Below are positions 44,173-53,175 of a stretch of DNA of 64,000 nucleotides, piece by piece (position 1 is the first letter of the stretch; each line of letters opens with the position of its first letter). The position numbers were made by a program, and so were the translations under genes. The stretch spans positions 139,463 to 203,462 of the forward strand of contig CABUEI010000001.1 of assembly GCA_902490585.1 (NCBI GenBank). Direction: 5' to 3'. The notes beneath the pieces are model-generated. The model had not been told where the DNA came from. It did no database searches and saw nothing but the letters and a program-made list of their open reading frames with translations. The DNA is from an uncultured Oscillospiraceae bacterium. Lineage in GTDB: Bacteria; Bacillota; Clostridia; Oscillospirales; Ruminococcaceae.

Positions 44173-44724
44173 ATGAAAAAGTGGGTATGTCCGGTATGCG
44201 GTTACGTTCATGAGGGAGATACGCCTCCCGAGTTCTGCCCTCAGTGCAAGGTTCCCGGCAGTAAGTTCACAGAACTCAAGGAGAGCGAGAAGCTCGTATT
44301 TGCAGACGAGCACAAGGTAGGCGTTGCAAAGGCAGTTGAAGATGAAGAGATCCTCGCAGGTTTAAAGGCTAACTTTGAGGGTGAATGCACAGAAGTAGGT
44401 ATGTATCTTGCTATGGCAAGAGCCGCTCACAGAGAGGGTTATCCCGAAGTAGGTCTTTACTATGAAAAGGCTGCATGGGAAGAAGCTGAGCATGCTGCAA
44501 AGTTCGCAGAGCTTTTAGGCGATGTTGTAAGCGCATCGACAAAGGAAAACCTTGAAAAGAGAGTTGCCGCTGAGCACGGCGCTACACAGGGTAAGCTTGA
44601 CCTTGCTAAGAGAGCTAAGCAGTTAAACCTTGACGCTATCCATGACACAGTTCACGAAATGGCTAAGGACGAAGCAAGACACGGCAAGGCTTTCGAGGGT
44701 CTGCTCAACCGTTACTTCAAGTAA
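44173..44724 (+). CDS. rbr: Reverse-type rubrerythrin (N-terminal rubredoxin domain)
   Basis: 183 aa. Residues 1-35 form a rubredoxin-like Fe(Cys)4 site (CPVCGYVHEG, FCPQCKVPG) ahead of a ferritin-like diiron domain with EGECTEVGMYL, EEAEHAAKF, AAEHGATQG and KDEARHGKAF supplying Glu and His ligands. In this order it is called reverse rubrerythrin. Reduces H2O2 and possibly O2 with electrons from rubredoxin, whose gene follows by 20 bp. Strong codon bias indicates high expression. Confidence 0.93.
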   Translation: MKKWVCPVCGYVHEGDTPPEFCPQCKVPGSKFTELKESEKLVFADEHKVGVAKAVEDEEILAGLKANFEGECTEVGMYLAMARAAHREGYPEVGLYYEKAAWEEAEHAAKFAELLGDVVSASTKENLEKRVAAEHGATQGKLDLAKRAKQLNLDAIHDTVHEMAKDEARHGKAFEGLLNRYFK

Positions 44725-44744
44725 TAACATAGGAGGATATGAGT

Positions 44745-44900
44745 ATGGAAAAGCACGTTTGCCCTTGTGGCTATGTTTATGACCCCGCAGTTGGCGATCC
44801 CGACAGCGGAATTGCTCCCGGCACCAAGTGGGAAGATATCCCCGAGGATTGGGTTTGCCCGGTTTGCGGTCTGGGTAAGGACGCTTTCACTGTTGAGTGA
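44745..44900 (+). CDS. Rubredoxin with a CxC first knuckle
   Basis: 51 aa, starting MEKHVCPCGYVYDPAVGD and ending in DWVCPVCGLGKDAF. RBS AGGAGG 7 nt upstream of the ATG. It has the C-terminal CPVCG of rubredoxins, but the first knuckle reads C-P-C-G instead of the usual C-x-x-C-G, one residue short. Otherwise the family pattern, including DPDSGIAPGTKWEDIP, is intact. Electron donor to the rubrerythrin encoded just upstream. Confidence 0.92.
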   Translation: MEKHVCPCGYVYDPAVGDPDSGIAPGTKWEDIPEDWVCPVCGLGKDAFTVE

Positions 44901-44924
44901 GAACTAACTGAATAGCAATAATAG

Positions 44925-44956
44925 AGGGCGCTTTCCGTTTGGAGAGCGCCCTTTTT
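44925..44956 (+). terminator. Terminator of the rubrerythrin-rubredoxin operon
   Basis: AGGGCGCT (44925-44932) pairs with AGCGCCCT (44945-44952), followed by TTTTT. Confidence 0.85.
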
Positions 44957-44987
44957 GCGTTGTGCGTTCCCTTGTCCGGCTTGTAAA

Positions 44988-46800
44988 TCACCTTTCAGCC
45001 AGCAGTGACAAAATTCCTGTGTTCTCTCTGTCACCGCCGCCTGTATAGCTTATGCCGGTAAAATAGCCGCCATAGAGAGTTACATTGCTGTTTTCATTAC
45101 TTATGATAAGGTCAACGCCGTTTGCGTCATAACAATCAAATGTACCCGCATCTACTGTTACAGTACCGCATACACGGTTTGTTTTAACAAATGTCAACTT
45201 ACCTGAGTCACCAACGATAAAGTTGCCGATATTCTGACCTTGTAATTTTCTATTTTTAACCGTTATATTTCCGTTTTCAGAAACAGTGAATGTGTTGAAT
45301 CCGACGCTTGTGTCAAGCCACAACGTAAACTCACCGGTGAGCGTTGTATAGTCGCCTGTGTATTGCCTGAATAACTTTAATGTACAGCCCTTGTTATCGG
45401 CACTGTCAGCCGTTTCAAAAGCCGTTGCTATCTCATCGTCCTTATAAGCAGAATCTACAGCTCCGTCCTTCACGATAACAGCCGCAAGCTGATATTCGCA
45501 TTTAGTACACTTGCCTGTGTCAATGTCAACCTCGTCGTGCGGGCAATCTGATCTACAGTCGTTACATCTGCCCAAAAAGTCATATCCATTTTCGTGCTTG
45601 CATTCTTTCTTTTCAAATGAGAACTTAGTTGTTAAAATCCTCTCGGTCCCGTCCGTCTTTGCAAGCACGGTATCGCAATATACCGTAAATTTGCCCATGG
45701 GCGCATTATCGGATATTTTAAATTTCTCGCCGTCATCAAGTACCTCACCGAGCTGGTATAACGTATATTTGCTGTTTGCATTAACATACCAGATGTTTGT
45801 CACATTGCCATCGGACGTACTGTAGGAAACTGTTACATAATAATTCTGTTTTACATAATCGGGCGCATTTGTGTAAAGTTTGTCATACGGCTGGCTTGCA
45901 CCACCGTCTATGCCATCGTAATAGCTTTGATTTACTATTACCGTTTGTGTATCCGACTTTATATCGCCGTATGTGATATAAAGCTCTTCATCCTCTGCGT
46001 TTTCATAGTATGTATAGTCGTACGGATCGGGTGAAGAAACTGTGCAAATCCAGTCATCACCGTTCTTGCTGATCTCTGCGCTAAAACTGCTATTACCTAT
46101 AACTGCCGTCGCAGACGCAAAATCCTCATCACTTATATTTAACGGCACTATGTCAAAGCTGACCGTGCCGACAAGGTAATCCAAAGTAACGCCCTCATAG
46201 AGCATACCACTTTCGACAGTAAATCTGCCTGTCTGCTTGCCGAGTATTATACGGGGAGAAGGATCAGGCTTTATAACTACAGTATTAGCGTAATCTTCGC
46301 CTATATAATAACGGCTGTCTGCAAACTCAGCATTGCTTGTTACAGCGCTTTCCTCAGCCTTGAACTCGGTCGAACCCTTTATTACAAATTCGTCCTCATT
46401 TATTGAAGGATTAGTGTTATCAATACCAAGCATACCGCCGGTAGCATAAACCGAACCTGAGCCGCTCATTATAAGGTTTATACTGCTGATGCCGCACAGA
46501 GTGCCGTAAGCAGTAACCTTACCGCCGCTTATTTCGGCATTTATTCTTTTGCGGTCTACATTGTAGCATATTCCGTATCTCGCTCCGTTGCTTTCGGGCA
46601 CGGTAATACTGCCGTTTCCGCTAACGGAAATTTTATTGTCCTGATTACCGGTCAGCGATATTGCGCTGTTCATTATATCTTCATCTTCTATAGCGCAACC
46701 TACGGCGTTAAGACTGCCGTTTCCGTCAACGGTAATGCTACCGCCGACATTGACAGCTGTGCAATTTTCGCTTTCAGTATATCCGCCTCGTTTGCGGTAT
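44988..46800 (-). pseudogene. Fragment of a large surface or secreted beta-rich protein
   Basis: At least 561 aa in frame from an internal ATG at 46673, and the frame is open to about 46830. There is no signal peptide. Repeated SGNGSITV, VDGNGSLNAVG and SISGGKVTAYG stretches suggest beta-helix or parallel-beta repeats. Near the middle a Cys/His-rich KHENGYDFLGRCNDC and CPHDEVDIDTGKCTKC repeats a motif common in Firmicute surface proteins. The 5' end is replaced by the first codons of a regulator gene (start 46819), so this is a decayed tail end produced by recombination. Function unknown. Confidence 0.6.
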
Positions 46801-46819
46801 CGTAAACGCAGATGAGCAT
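46765..46819 (-). pseudogene. 5' stump of a LytTR-type response regulator
   Basis: ATG 46819 behind GGGGGAG starts MLICVYDTANEADILKAKI, the typical opening of LytTR-family receivers, but after about 20 codons the reading frame degenerates and stops, and surface-protein sequence appears in another frame. Its promoter and LytTR-type sites are intact upstream. Confidence 0.45.
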
Positions 46820-46848
46820 ACTTCTCCCCCTTATATTTTTATGATTTT

Positions 46849-46877
46849 ATCATAACCTATTTTATTCACGATTTCAA
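46849..46877 (-). promoter_or_regulatory. Promoter of the truncated LytTR-like gene
   Basis: Minus strand TTGAAA (46877-46872), 17-bp spacer, TATGAT (46854-46849). Confidence 0.55.
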
Positions 46878-46882
46878 CTTTT

Positions 46883-46915
46883 TGGCACGAACGGTAAATA
46901 TATGGCACGAACGGT
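46883..46915 (-). promoter_or_regulatory. LytTR-type direct repeat operator
   Basis: Two identical 13-bp copies of ACCGTTCGTGCCA on the minus strand (46915-46903 and 46895-46883), period 20 bp, ending 5 bp upstream of the -35. ACCGTTCGT fits the LytTR half-site consensus [TA][AC][CA]GTTN[AG][TG] at every position. Confidence 0.65.
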
Positions 46916-46996
46916 TGTAAAAGCAAAAGTGTACGAACATATTTTTACATTTTAATTCCTATCTGTTTCACTTTTTCGCATATCCGTCTGCTTTAC

Positions 46997-47026
46997 TTGA
47001 CAGAACCGCCGTTATTGTATTATAAT
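46997..47026 (+). promoter_or_regulatory. Promoter of leuS
   Basis: TTGACA (46997-47002), 18-bp spacer, TATAAT (47021-47026). The leader is only about 50 nt and holds no T-box. Confidence 0.6.
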
Positions 47027-47083
47027 AAAGGTTGAAATTGAATTATACCGCCATTTCGGGCGTATGAAAGGACAACTCGTAAA

Positions 47084-49489
47084 ATGGAAGAGAAAAAATA
47101 TGACTTCGCTGCCATAGAAAGCAAATGGCAGAAGTACTGGGACGACCACCAGACATTCAAAGCTGAGAACGGCAGTACAAAGCCGAAATTCTATGCTCTC
47201 GTAGAATTTCCCTACCCCTCGGGTGCAGGTATGCACGTCGGACATATCAAGGCTTATTCAGGTCTTGAGGTAGTAAGCCGTAAGAGAAGACTTCAGGGTT
47301 ACAACGTACTGTTCCCTATAGGCTTTGACGCTTACGGTCTGCCCACCGAGAACACCGCTATCAAGACAGGCGTTCATCCCCGTAAGGTAACAGACAACAA
47401 CATAGTAAAGTTCACAAATCAGTTAAAGCGTGTGGGCTTCTCATTCGACTGGTCAAGAGTAATTGACACCACAGAAGAAAAGTACTATAAGTGGACGCAG
47501 TGGATATTCCTCAAGATGTTCGAGCACGGTCTTGTATTCAGGGATAAGACCCTCGTAAACTACTGCCCGAGCTGTAAGGTTGTCCTTTCAAACGAGGACT
47601 CACAGGGCGGTCACTGCGATATCTGCCACAGCGAAATCGTACAGAAGACTAAGGAAGTATGGTATCTGCGTATCACTGAATATGCCGACAAGCTGTTACA
47701 GGGTCTTGAAGATGTTGACTATCTGCCCAACGTAAAGCTCCAGCAGCAGAACTGGATAGGTAAGTCTACAGGTGCATTCGTAAACTTCTCTATCAAGGAG
47801 AACGACGAGAAACTGCGTATCTATACAACACGTCCCGATACGCTCTACGGCGTAACATTCATGGTTATCGCACCCGAGCATCCCATAATTGAGAAGTACA
47901 GAGATTCCATAAAGAACATAGCAGACCTTGACGCTTACAAGGCTGAGTGCAGTAAGAAGAGCGAATTTGAGAGAACACAGCTTGTCAAGGACAAGACAGG
48001 TGTAAAGATAGACGGTCTTACCGCTGTAAACCCCGTTACAAAGAAAGAGATCCCGATCTACATTTCAGACTATGTAATGATGGGTTACGGTACAGGTGCT
48101 ATCATGGCGGTTCCTGCTCACGATACCCGTGACTACGAATTTGCAAAGAAGTTCGGCATTGATATAATTGAAGTAATCAAGGGCGGCGACATTTCAAAGG
48201 AAGCCTACACAGGCGACGGCGAGATGGTAAACTCAGGCGAGCTCAACGGCATCACCAACAAGAAGGACGCTATCGAGAAGATGCTCGGCGTACTTGCTAA
48301 GCTTGGCTGCGGCGAAAAGGGCGTACAGTACAAGATGAAGGACTGGGCGTTCAACCGTCAGAGATACTGGGGCGAACCTATCCCGATAGTACACTGCCCC
48401 GACTGCGGAATCGTTCCCGTGCCCTACGACCAGTTACCTCTGGAACTTCCTCCCGTTGAGAACTTCCAGCCCGGTCAGGACGGCGAAAGCCCGCTTGCTA
48501 AGATAGATTCATTCGTACATTGCAAGTGCCCCAAGTGCGGTAAGGACGCACGCAGAGAAACAGATACAATGCCCCAGTGGGCAGGCTCAAGCTGGTACTT
48601 CCTGCGTTACTGCGACCCCAACAACGACAAGGAATTTGCTTCACAGGAAGCGCTCAAATACTGGCTTCCTGTTGACTGGTACAACGGCGGTATGGAGCAT
48701 GTTACCCGTCATATGATCTACTCACGTTTCTGGCACAAGTTCCTTTACGACATAGGCGAAGTTCCCACTCCCGAGCCTTATGCAAAGCGTACCGCACAGG
48801 GTCTTATCTTAGGTCCGGACGGCGAGAAGATGAGCAAGTCAAGAGGCAACGTAATCGACCCGAATGACGTTGTTGACGTATACGGTGCAGACGTTCTGCG
48901 TGTATATGTCTTGTTCATGGGCGACTACGAACAGGCGGCTCCCTGGAACGACAGCAGTATGAAGGGCTGTAAGCGTTTCCTTGACCGTGTATGGAATCTT
49001 CAGAATATGCTTGTCCGTGGCGATGAATACTCAGACGAGCTGAGAACATCAATGCACAAGACGATAAAGAAGGTCAGCGAAGATATTGAGAAGATGAGAT
49101 TCAACACGGCTATTGCCGCTATGATGTCGCTTATCAACGAGATCACCGCAAACGGCAAGATCAACGATGCCGAGATGAAATCGCTGCTGATACTCCTTAA
49201 CCCCTTTGCTCCCCACATCACCGAGGAAATGTACAATTCACTCGGCTACGGCATACTGAACGAAGCGCAGTGGGTAACATACGATGAGGCGCTCTGCGTT
49301 GACAGCACAGTTGAGATAGTTGTTCAGCTCTGCGGCAAAATAAAGGCTCGTATAAACGTTCCTACAGCCGCTGACAAGGATGAACTGCTGAAGATGGCAA
49401 AGGAAGCTATCGCACAGTCGCTTGAGGGCAAGACGATCCGTAAGGAAATCGTTGTTCCCGGCAAGCTTGTTAACATCGTTGCAAACTGA
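47084..49489 (+). CDS. leuS: Leucyl-tRNA synthetase
   Basis: 801 aa, normal bacterial length. Class I signatures HVGH (51-54) and KMSKS (582-586), an inserted CP1 editing domain (about residues 220-410) and a zinc-type CPSCKVV region. RBS GAAAGGACAA. Monocistronic. No T-box leader is present although many Firmicute leuS genes have one. Confidence 0.97.
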   Translation: MEEKKYDFAAIESKWQKYWDDHQTFKAENGSTKPKFYALVEFPYPSGAGMHVGHIKAYSGLEVVSRKRRLQGYNVLFPIGFDAYGLPTENTAIKTGVHPRKVTDNNIVKFTNQLKRVGFSFDWSRVIDTTEEKYYKWTQWIFLKMFEHGLVFRDKTLVNYCPSCKVVLSNEDSQGGHCDICHSEIVQKTKEVWYLRITEYADKLLQGLEDVDYLPNVKLQQQNWIGKSTGAFVNFSIKENDEKLRIYTTRPDTLYGVTFMVIAPEHPIIEKYRDSIKNIADLDAYKAECSKKSEFERTQLVKDKTGVKIDGLTAVNPVTKKEIPIYISDYVMMGYGTGAIMAVPAHDTRDYEFAKKFGIDIIEVIKGGDISKEAYTGDGEMVNSGELNGITNKKDAIEKMLGVLAKLGCGEKGVQYKMKDWAFNRQRYWGEPIPIVHCPDCGIVPVPYDQLPLELPPVENFQPGQDGESPLAKIDSFVHCKCPKCGKDARRETDTMPQWAGSSWYFLRYCDPNNDKEFASQEALKYWLPVDWYNGGMEHVTRHMIYSRFWHKFLYDIGEVPTPEPYAKRTAQGLILGPDGEKMSKSRGNVIDPNDVVDVYGADVLRVYVLFMGDYEQAAPWNDSSMKGCKRFLDRVWNLQNMLVRGDEYSDELRTSMHKTIKKVSEDIEKMRFNTAIAAMMSLINEITANGKINDAEMKSLLILLNPFAPHITEEMYNSLGYGILNEAQWVTYDEALCVDSTVEIVVQLCGKIKARINVPTAADKDELLKMAKEAIAQSLEGKTIRKEIVVPGKLVNIVAN

Positions 49490-49514
49490 TAAATCACAAC
49501 GGAATATAGTTCAA

Positions 49515-49546
49515 ACCGCTCCCGGAGTGCTCCGGGAGCGGTTTTG
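49515..49546 (+). terminator. Terminator of leuS
   Basis: ACCGCTCCCGGA (49515-49526), loop GTGC, TCCGGGAGCGGT (49531-49542), TTTT. Confidence 0.85.
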
Positions 49547-49625
49547 CGCATAATGTTAATAATTTCGTTATTCGACGGCATAATATCAACTTGCGCCTGA
49601 AAACACTTGTTATTTATACAAATAA

Positions 49626-49651
49626 AATCCGCCCCCGTTTTCACGGGGGCG
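49626..49651 (-). terminator. Terminator of the flagellin gene
   Basis: CGCCCCCGT (49630-49638) and ACGGGGGCG (49643-49651); the minus strand continues with ATTTTATT. Confidence 0.75.
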
Positions 49652-49709
49652 AACTCATCAAGTCATTAATTTATAAATATTAAGCCCTGAAACTCATGCT
49701 GTTCTCAGA

Positions 49710-51344
49710 TTACTGGAGTAACTGGAGAATAGCCTGAGGCTGCTGGTTAGCCTGAGCGAGCATAGCCTGAGATGCCTGCTGAAGAATGTTATTCTTAGTG
49801 TAGTTGATCATCTCTGTAGCCATATCTGTATCTCTGATCTGAGATTCAGCTGCTGTCAGGTTCTCGTTTGTTGTTGTCAGGTTGTTAACTGTGTACTCAA
49901 GTCTGTTCTGAAGAGCACCAAGACCGGCTCTCTGCATAGATACTGTCTTAACAGCAGCGTCTACCATGTCGATAGCCTTGTTTGCAGCATCCTGAGTAGA
50001 AACATCAGCACTTGCAACGCCTATAGCCTTTGAAGACATATCGTTTACAGAAAGTGTAACTCTCTGATCCTCAACGCCGTTAGCACCGATCTGGAATGTA
50101 AGACCCTTGCCTGTTGTAGGAACATAATCCTTACCAACACCGGCACCTTCTGCAACAGTTACGTCGATGCCAGTTTTATTGGAAACATTAAAGAGAATCT
50201 TGCCGTCAGCATTCTTATCAGGATTAACCTTATCTGTTAATTCAACTTCATAGTCATATCCTGCATCTTTGAGTATCTTCTCAATATCGCTATTAGTATA
50301 CTCAACACCGGTAGCCAGGTTAAGAGTGATTTCACCGGGCTTTGTAGTATCGGCTAAAGTAACGCTTTCCTTACCTGCGCCAACAGAAGTTGTAATTGTG
50401 ATTTTTGTAGCAACATGACCTACGTTTGAAGCGTCTGTTGACTTACCATAAGTATTAGCAGTAAACTTGATGCTATCGGAATATGTCATATTGCCCTTAT
50501 CTTCAGCAATAACAAGCTTGTTTAAATCGCCGCTACCTGTTGCACGAAGACCAGCTGTTGTCTTATCTGCTGCATCGGCAGCTGTTGCAGTTGCACCCAT
50601 TGTAAGTGTTCCGTTAGCAAGTTTTACATTAAGCTCGGGAGGAGTTGCTGTAGCTGCCTTGTTAACAGTAGCGTTATCAATCAGTTTGTTAATCTCTTCC
50701 TGAGTATATGTTGTGTTCTTGTTAAGGTTAAGCGTTAATGTAGTGCCATCTTCAGACCAGAAAGCATTCTCTGCGCCCTTACCGGAAGCATCTATAGTTG
50801 TAGCAACCTTTACACCGGCAACATTTGATGTGATAACTGCATTCTGAAGGTCACCCTTAGATACAACAACACCAAAATTAGCACCGTACTCTGTAACAGA
50901 TGTAGAACCGCCGAGTGAACCATCGAGGAGCTTCATGCCGTTGTACTCTGTAGAAGAAGCGATTCTGTCGATTTCGCTCTTGAGTGCGTCAACTTCGAGC
51001 TGGATAGCTTCACGGTCTGTATCATCCTGGTATGTACCGTTAGCTGACTGAACTGCAAGCTCTCTCATTCTCTGAAGAATTGAGTGAGTTTCGTTTAAGC
51101 CGCCTTCAGCTGTCTGGATAAGAGAGATACCGTCGTTGGCATTCTTTGTAGCCTGTGAAAGACCACGGATCTGTGAACGCATCTTTTCAGATATAGCCAG
51201 ACCTGCAGCGTTATCGCCTGCACGGTTGATCTGATAACCTGAAGATAACTTTTCAGTTGCCTTCTTTGTACCTGAAACGTTGATGTTCATCTTGTTGTTA
51301 GCATTGATCGCATTTAAGTTATGCTGTACTACCATACCTGCCAT
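49710..51344 (-). CDS. Flagellin
   Basis: 544 aa. The conserved D0/D1 N-terminus (MVVQHNLNAINANNKM, KLSSGYQINRAGDNAAGLAISEKMR) and C-terminus (VSMQRAGLGALQNRLEYTV, QASQAMLAQANQQPQAILQLLQ) enclose a variable, Thr/Lys/Gly-rich middle of about 250 residues exposed on the filament. RBS AAGGAGG stands 8 nt before the ATG. The upstream sigma-28-type promoter and the long structured leader indicate late-flagellar control and possibly CsrA control. The next gene upstream encodes a flagellin lysine methylase. Confidence 0.95.
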   Translation of the reverse strand: MAGMVVQHNLNAINANNKMNINVSGTKKATEKLSSGYQINRAGDNAAGLAISEKMRSQIRGLSQATKNANDGISLIQTAEGGLNETHSILQRMRELAVQSANGTYQDDTDREAIQLEVDALKSEIDRIASSTEYNGMKLLDGSLGGSTSVTEYGANFGVVVSKGDLQNAVITSNVAGVKVATTIDASGKGAENAFWSEDGTTLTLNLNKNTTYTQEEINKLIDNATVNKAATATPPELNVKLANGTLTMGATATAADAADKTTAGLRATGSGDLNKLVIAEDKGNMTYSDSIKFTANTYGKSTDASNVGHVATKITITTSVGAGKESVTLADTTKPGEITLNLATGVEYTNSDIEKILKDAGYDYEVELTDKVNPDKNADGKILFNVSNKTGIDVTVAEGAGVGKDYVPTTGKGLTFQIGANGVEDQRVTLSVNDMSSKAIGVASADVSTQDAANKAIDMVDAAVKTVSMQRAGLGALQNRLEYTVNNLTTTNENLTAAESQIRDTDMATEMINYTKNNILQQASQAMLAQANQQPQAILQLLQ

Positions 51345-51369
51345 TTTGTTTTCCTCCTTGAATGTACTC

Positions 51370-51385
51370 CCGAAATCCTTTTCGG
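51370..51385 (-). promoter_or_regulatory. Hairpin with AGGA loop in the flagellin leader (CsrA site candidate)
   Basis: On the minus strand CCGAAA, loop AGGA, TTTCGG (51385-51370), 15 nt upstream of the AAGGAGG ribosome site. GGA in a hairpin loop beside the SD is the layout of CsrA sites in flagellin leaders such as Bacillus hag. Confidence 0.5.
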
Positions 51386-51526
51386 AAGTCGTTGCCCTTA
51401 TAGGGACTTGTTTTTTGTTAGTGTGACCTTGCTTTGCGCTAAGCTAAAGTCATTTGGTGTTTGTTTTGCAAAACACTGCGGAAGTTTTCCGCCTCCGCAC
51501 AGGGTTCTGTGACCCTTACATTTATT

Positions 51527-51554
51527 ATATCGGCGCTTGTTTTTCTAAACTTTA
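51527..51554 (-). promoter_or_regulatory. Sigma-28 promoter of the flagellin gene
   Basis: Minus strand TAAA (51554-51551), 16-bp spacer, GCCGATAT (51534-51527), close to the sigma-28/sigma-D consensus TAAA-N15-GCCGATAT. The leader is about 175 nt and has several hairpins. Confidence 0.75.
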
Positions 51555-51645
51555 GCCTTTTTGAAAATTTTTTTATAAATTTTCTGAGAAATTTTATAGG
51601 GAGTTTGTGTAAAATTTACAATATTAACTGTCGGCTTTGCGTAAT

Positions 51646-51676
51646 AGCAAAAACCGCCCTGCGTCACAGAGCGGTT
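51646..51676 (-). terminator. Terminator-like hairpin after fliB, copy 1 of a 31-bp repeat
   Basis: AACCGC and CTG pair with CAG and GCGGTT; the minus strand continues with TTTTTGCT. The same 31 bases recur at 52997-53027. Confidence 0.7.
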
Positions 51677-51687
51677 ATATAACTGAC

Positions 51688-52890
51688 TTATTTTACGATA
51701 AGTGCAAGGTGTCCTGCCGAATAGCAGTCTATATCCTTTAAGTAATCTATTATCATCTTCACTCTGTCAGAATTATGACAAAGCGGATGAGAAGCAAGAC
51801 AGACCGCTGTTTTAAACCTCTCAAATATTTCGTTTGGATTATCACTGCCGGCTGCAGCGGCAGCACCGAAAAAGTCTATAAGTGCTACAGATGCACAAAA
51901 ATATGCGTAGTTATCAAAAATATTATAATTATTATCTGAAAACGGCATAAACTCACACATATAAAGACATCTTACTATGTTTCTTATAATAAACGGCTTA
52001 GTCGAACATATTTTATAGAACTTTTCGAGATTAGTTATATATGTTTGTATTGCAACGAAAAATTTGCCTTCTATGTTCTTTTTTCTGATTGACGACAATA
52101 TTTCTGACAGTTTATCACCTACAGTTGTACCGTCAAGCATACACTGCACAACGCCGAGTTTTACTTTATAATTCGGTTCAATATCCGAAAGTGATTTTGC
52201 AAGTGCCGGGCTATTTATTTGCTTTGATAAAGCGGATATGCCTTCCGGTATTCTGTCCGGCGACGACATTTCCAGCTTTGAAAGCGTCTGAGCCGCAAGC
52301 GTCCCTATGATCAAAGATGTATGTATATCACGTCTTTTGTCACTAAGAATGCCGTAGAAGAAGTCAAATAAATCGTTCCTGTATTTCAATGTCGGATTTT
52401 CTTTGACCATATCTATAGTGTCAATCCGATATACTCTCAAATTTGTCGGCTCATAATCTTTACCATATACATAGGCATCGCAAGATTTCTCATCCTTTGT
52501 AATAAGGTCAAAAACGGCAGGACAACTGAGATATCTGACTTTTGTTATGATACGGTTATTAACCGTACCGCTTATAGGATAGTTCCTGCACACGCTTGAC
52601 AGATATTCAGCCCCGAGTTCTTTCTGAATTTTACAAAGTCTGTCTTCTTTATCGTGAAAAGGACAGTCCCCGTCAGCCATAAGAACTATTTTATTGATGC
52701 CATTATCCGTCTTTTCAAAGGATACTTTTATCAACTCGTCCAACTCATCGGAGTGCTTGGATTTTTTTAAACTTTCCACTTCCTCATCTGCCCACAGTAT
52801 ATTCCAACCTCGGCAACAATCCATCGTACACTTTCCGCCTATGCACTGAAAATCGTTGACGTACTGTGCTGTTTTAAGCGTATATCCCAT
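51688..52890 (-). CDS. fliB: Flagellin lysine-N-methylase
   Basis: 400 aa from ATG 52890 (MGYTLKTAQYVNDFQCIGG), behind GGAAAGGG. The cysteine pattern GGKCTMDCCRGW near residue 20 and GDCPFHDKEDRLCKIQ, SSVCRNYP, LSCPA matches the FliB family, which methylates lysines on flagellin and carries an iron-sulfur cluster. Adjacent to the flagellin gene in the same direction but with its own promoter, so flagellin is its likely substrate. Confidence 0.85.
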   Translation of the reverse strand: MGYTLKTAQYVNDFQCIGGKCTMDCCRGWNILWADEEVESLKKSKHSDELDELIKVSFEKTDNGINKIVLMADGDCPFHDKEDRLCKIQKELGAEYLSSVCRNYPISGTVNNRIITKVRYLSCPAVFDLITKDEKSCDAYVYGKDYEPTNLRVYRIDTIDMVKENPTLKYRNDLFDFFYGILSDKRRDIHTSLIIGTLAAQTLSKLEMSSPDRIPEGISALSKQINSPALAKSLSDIEPNYKVKLGVVQCMLDGTTVGDKLSEILSSIRKKNIEGKFFVAIQTYITNLEKFYKICSTKPFIIRNIVRCLYMCEFMPFSDNNYNIFDNYAYFCASVALIDFFGAAAAAGSDNPNEIFERFKTAVCLASHPLCHNSDRVKMIIDYLKDIDCYSAGHLALIVK

Positions 52891-52932
52891 ATCTTTACCC
52901 TTTCCGGAATCTTTTCCAAAAATTATATCTTT

Positions 52933-52961
52933 ATTATAGCACCGAATTGCAGGAATTTCAA
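52933..52961 (-). promoter_or_regulatory. Promoter of fliB
   Basis: Minus strand TTGAAA (52961-52956), 17-bp spacer, TATAAT (52938-52933), 43 bp before the start. Confidence 0.6.
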
Positions 52962-52996
52962 CCTGCAGCAAAAGGAAAGGCGGAGAGTGAGAGTAC

Positions 52997-53027
52997 AGCA
53001 AAAACCGCCCTGCGTCACAGAGCGGTT
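52997..53027. repeat. Copy 2 of the 31-bp hairpin repeat upstream of fliB
   Basis: Identical to 51646-51676, 1351 bp apart, in the same orientation, so fliB and its promoter are bracketed by two equal hairpins. Confidence 0.85.
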
Positions 53028-53052
53028 TTGCTTGAATAATAGAGAGGTATAT

Positions 53053-53175
53053 ATGAAAACTTTCGTTGTACTTAGGCGGAGCGTATATAGGGCGGCTTTT
53101 GCCGTCTTGCCGGCTCCAGTTATGTTAACCATGCTTGTCGGCACGATATTTTTCAAGCCGAAACCTATCGGCTGA
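53053..53175 (+). CDS. Possible 40-aa membrane peptide
   Basis: MKTFVVLRRSVYRAAF followed by a hydrophobic stretch and a KPKPIG end; RBS AGAGAGG before the ATG. One membrane span is possible. I know no family, there is no strong promoter, and it could be chance. The stretch 53176-53482 holds nothing else I can name. Confidence 0.25.
   Translation: MKTFVVLRRSVYRAAFAVLPAPVMLTMLVGTIFFKPKPIG

Noticed and set aside
47027..47083. T-box leader for leuS
   Set aside because: The promoter is about 60 bp from the start codon, too short for a T-box, and there is no specifier loop or T-box sequence.
50467..50703. 78-codon ORF antisense to the flagellin variable region
   Set aside because: No RBS, no family, and the codon pattern mirrors the flagellin coding frame.
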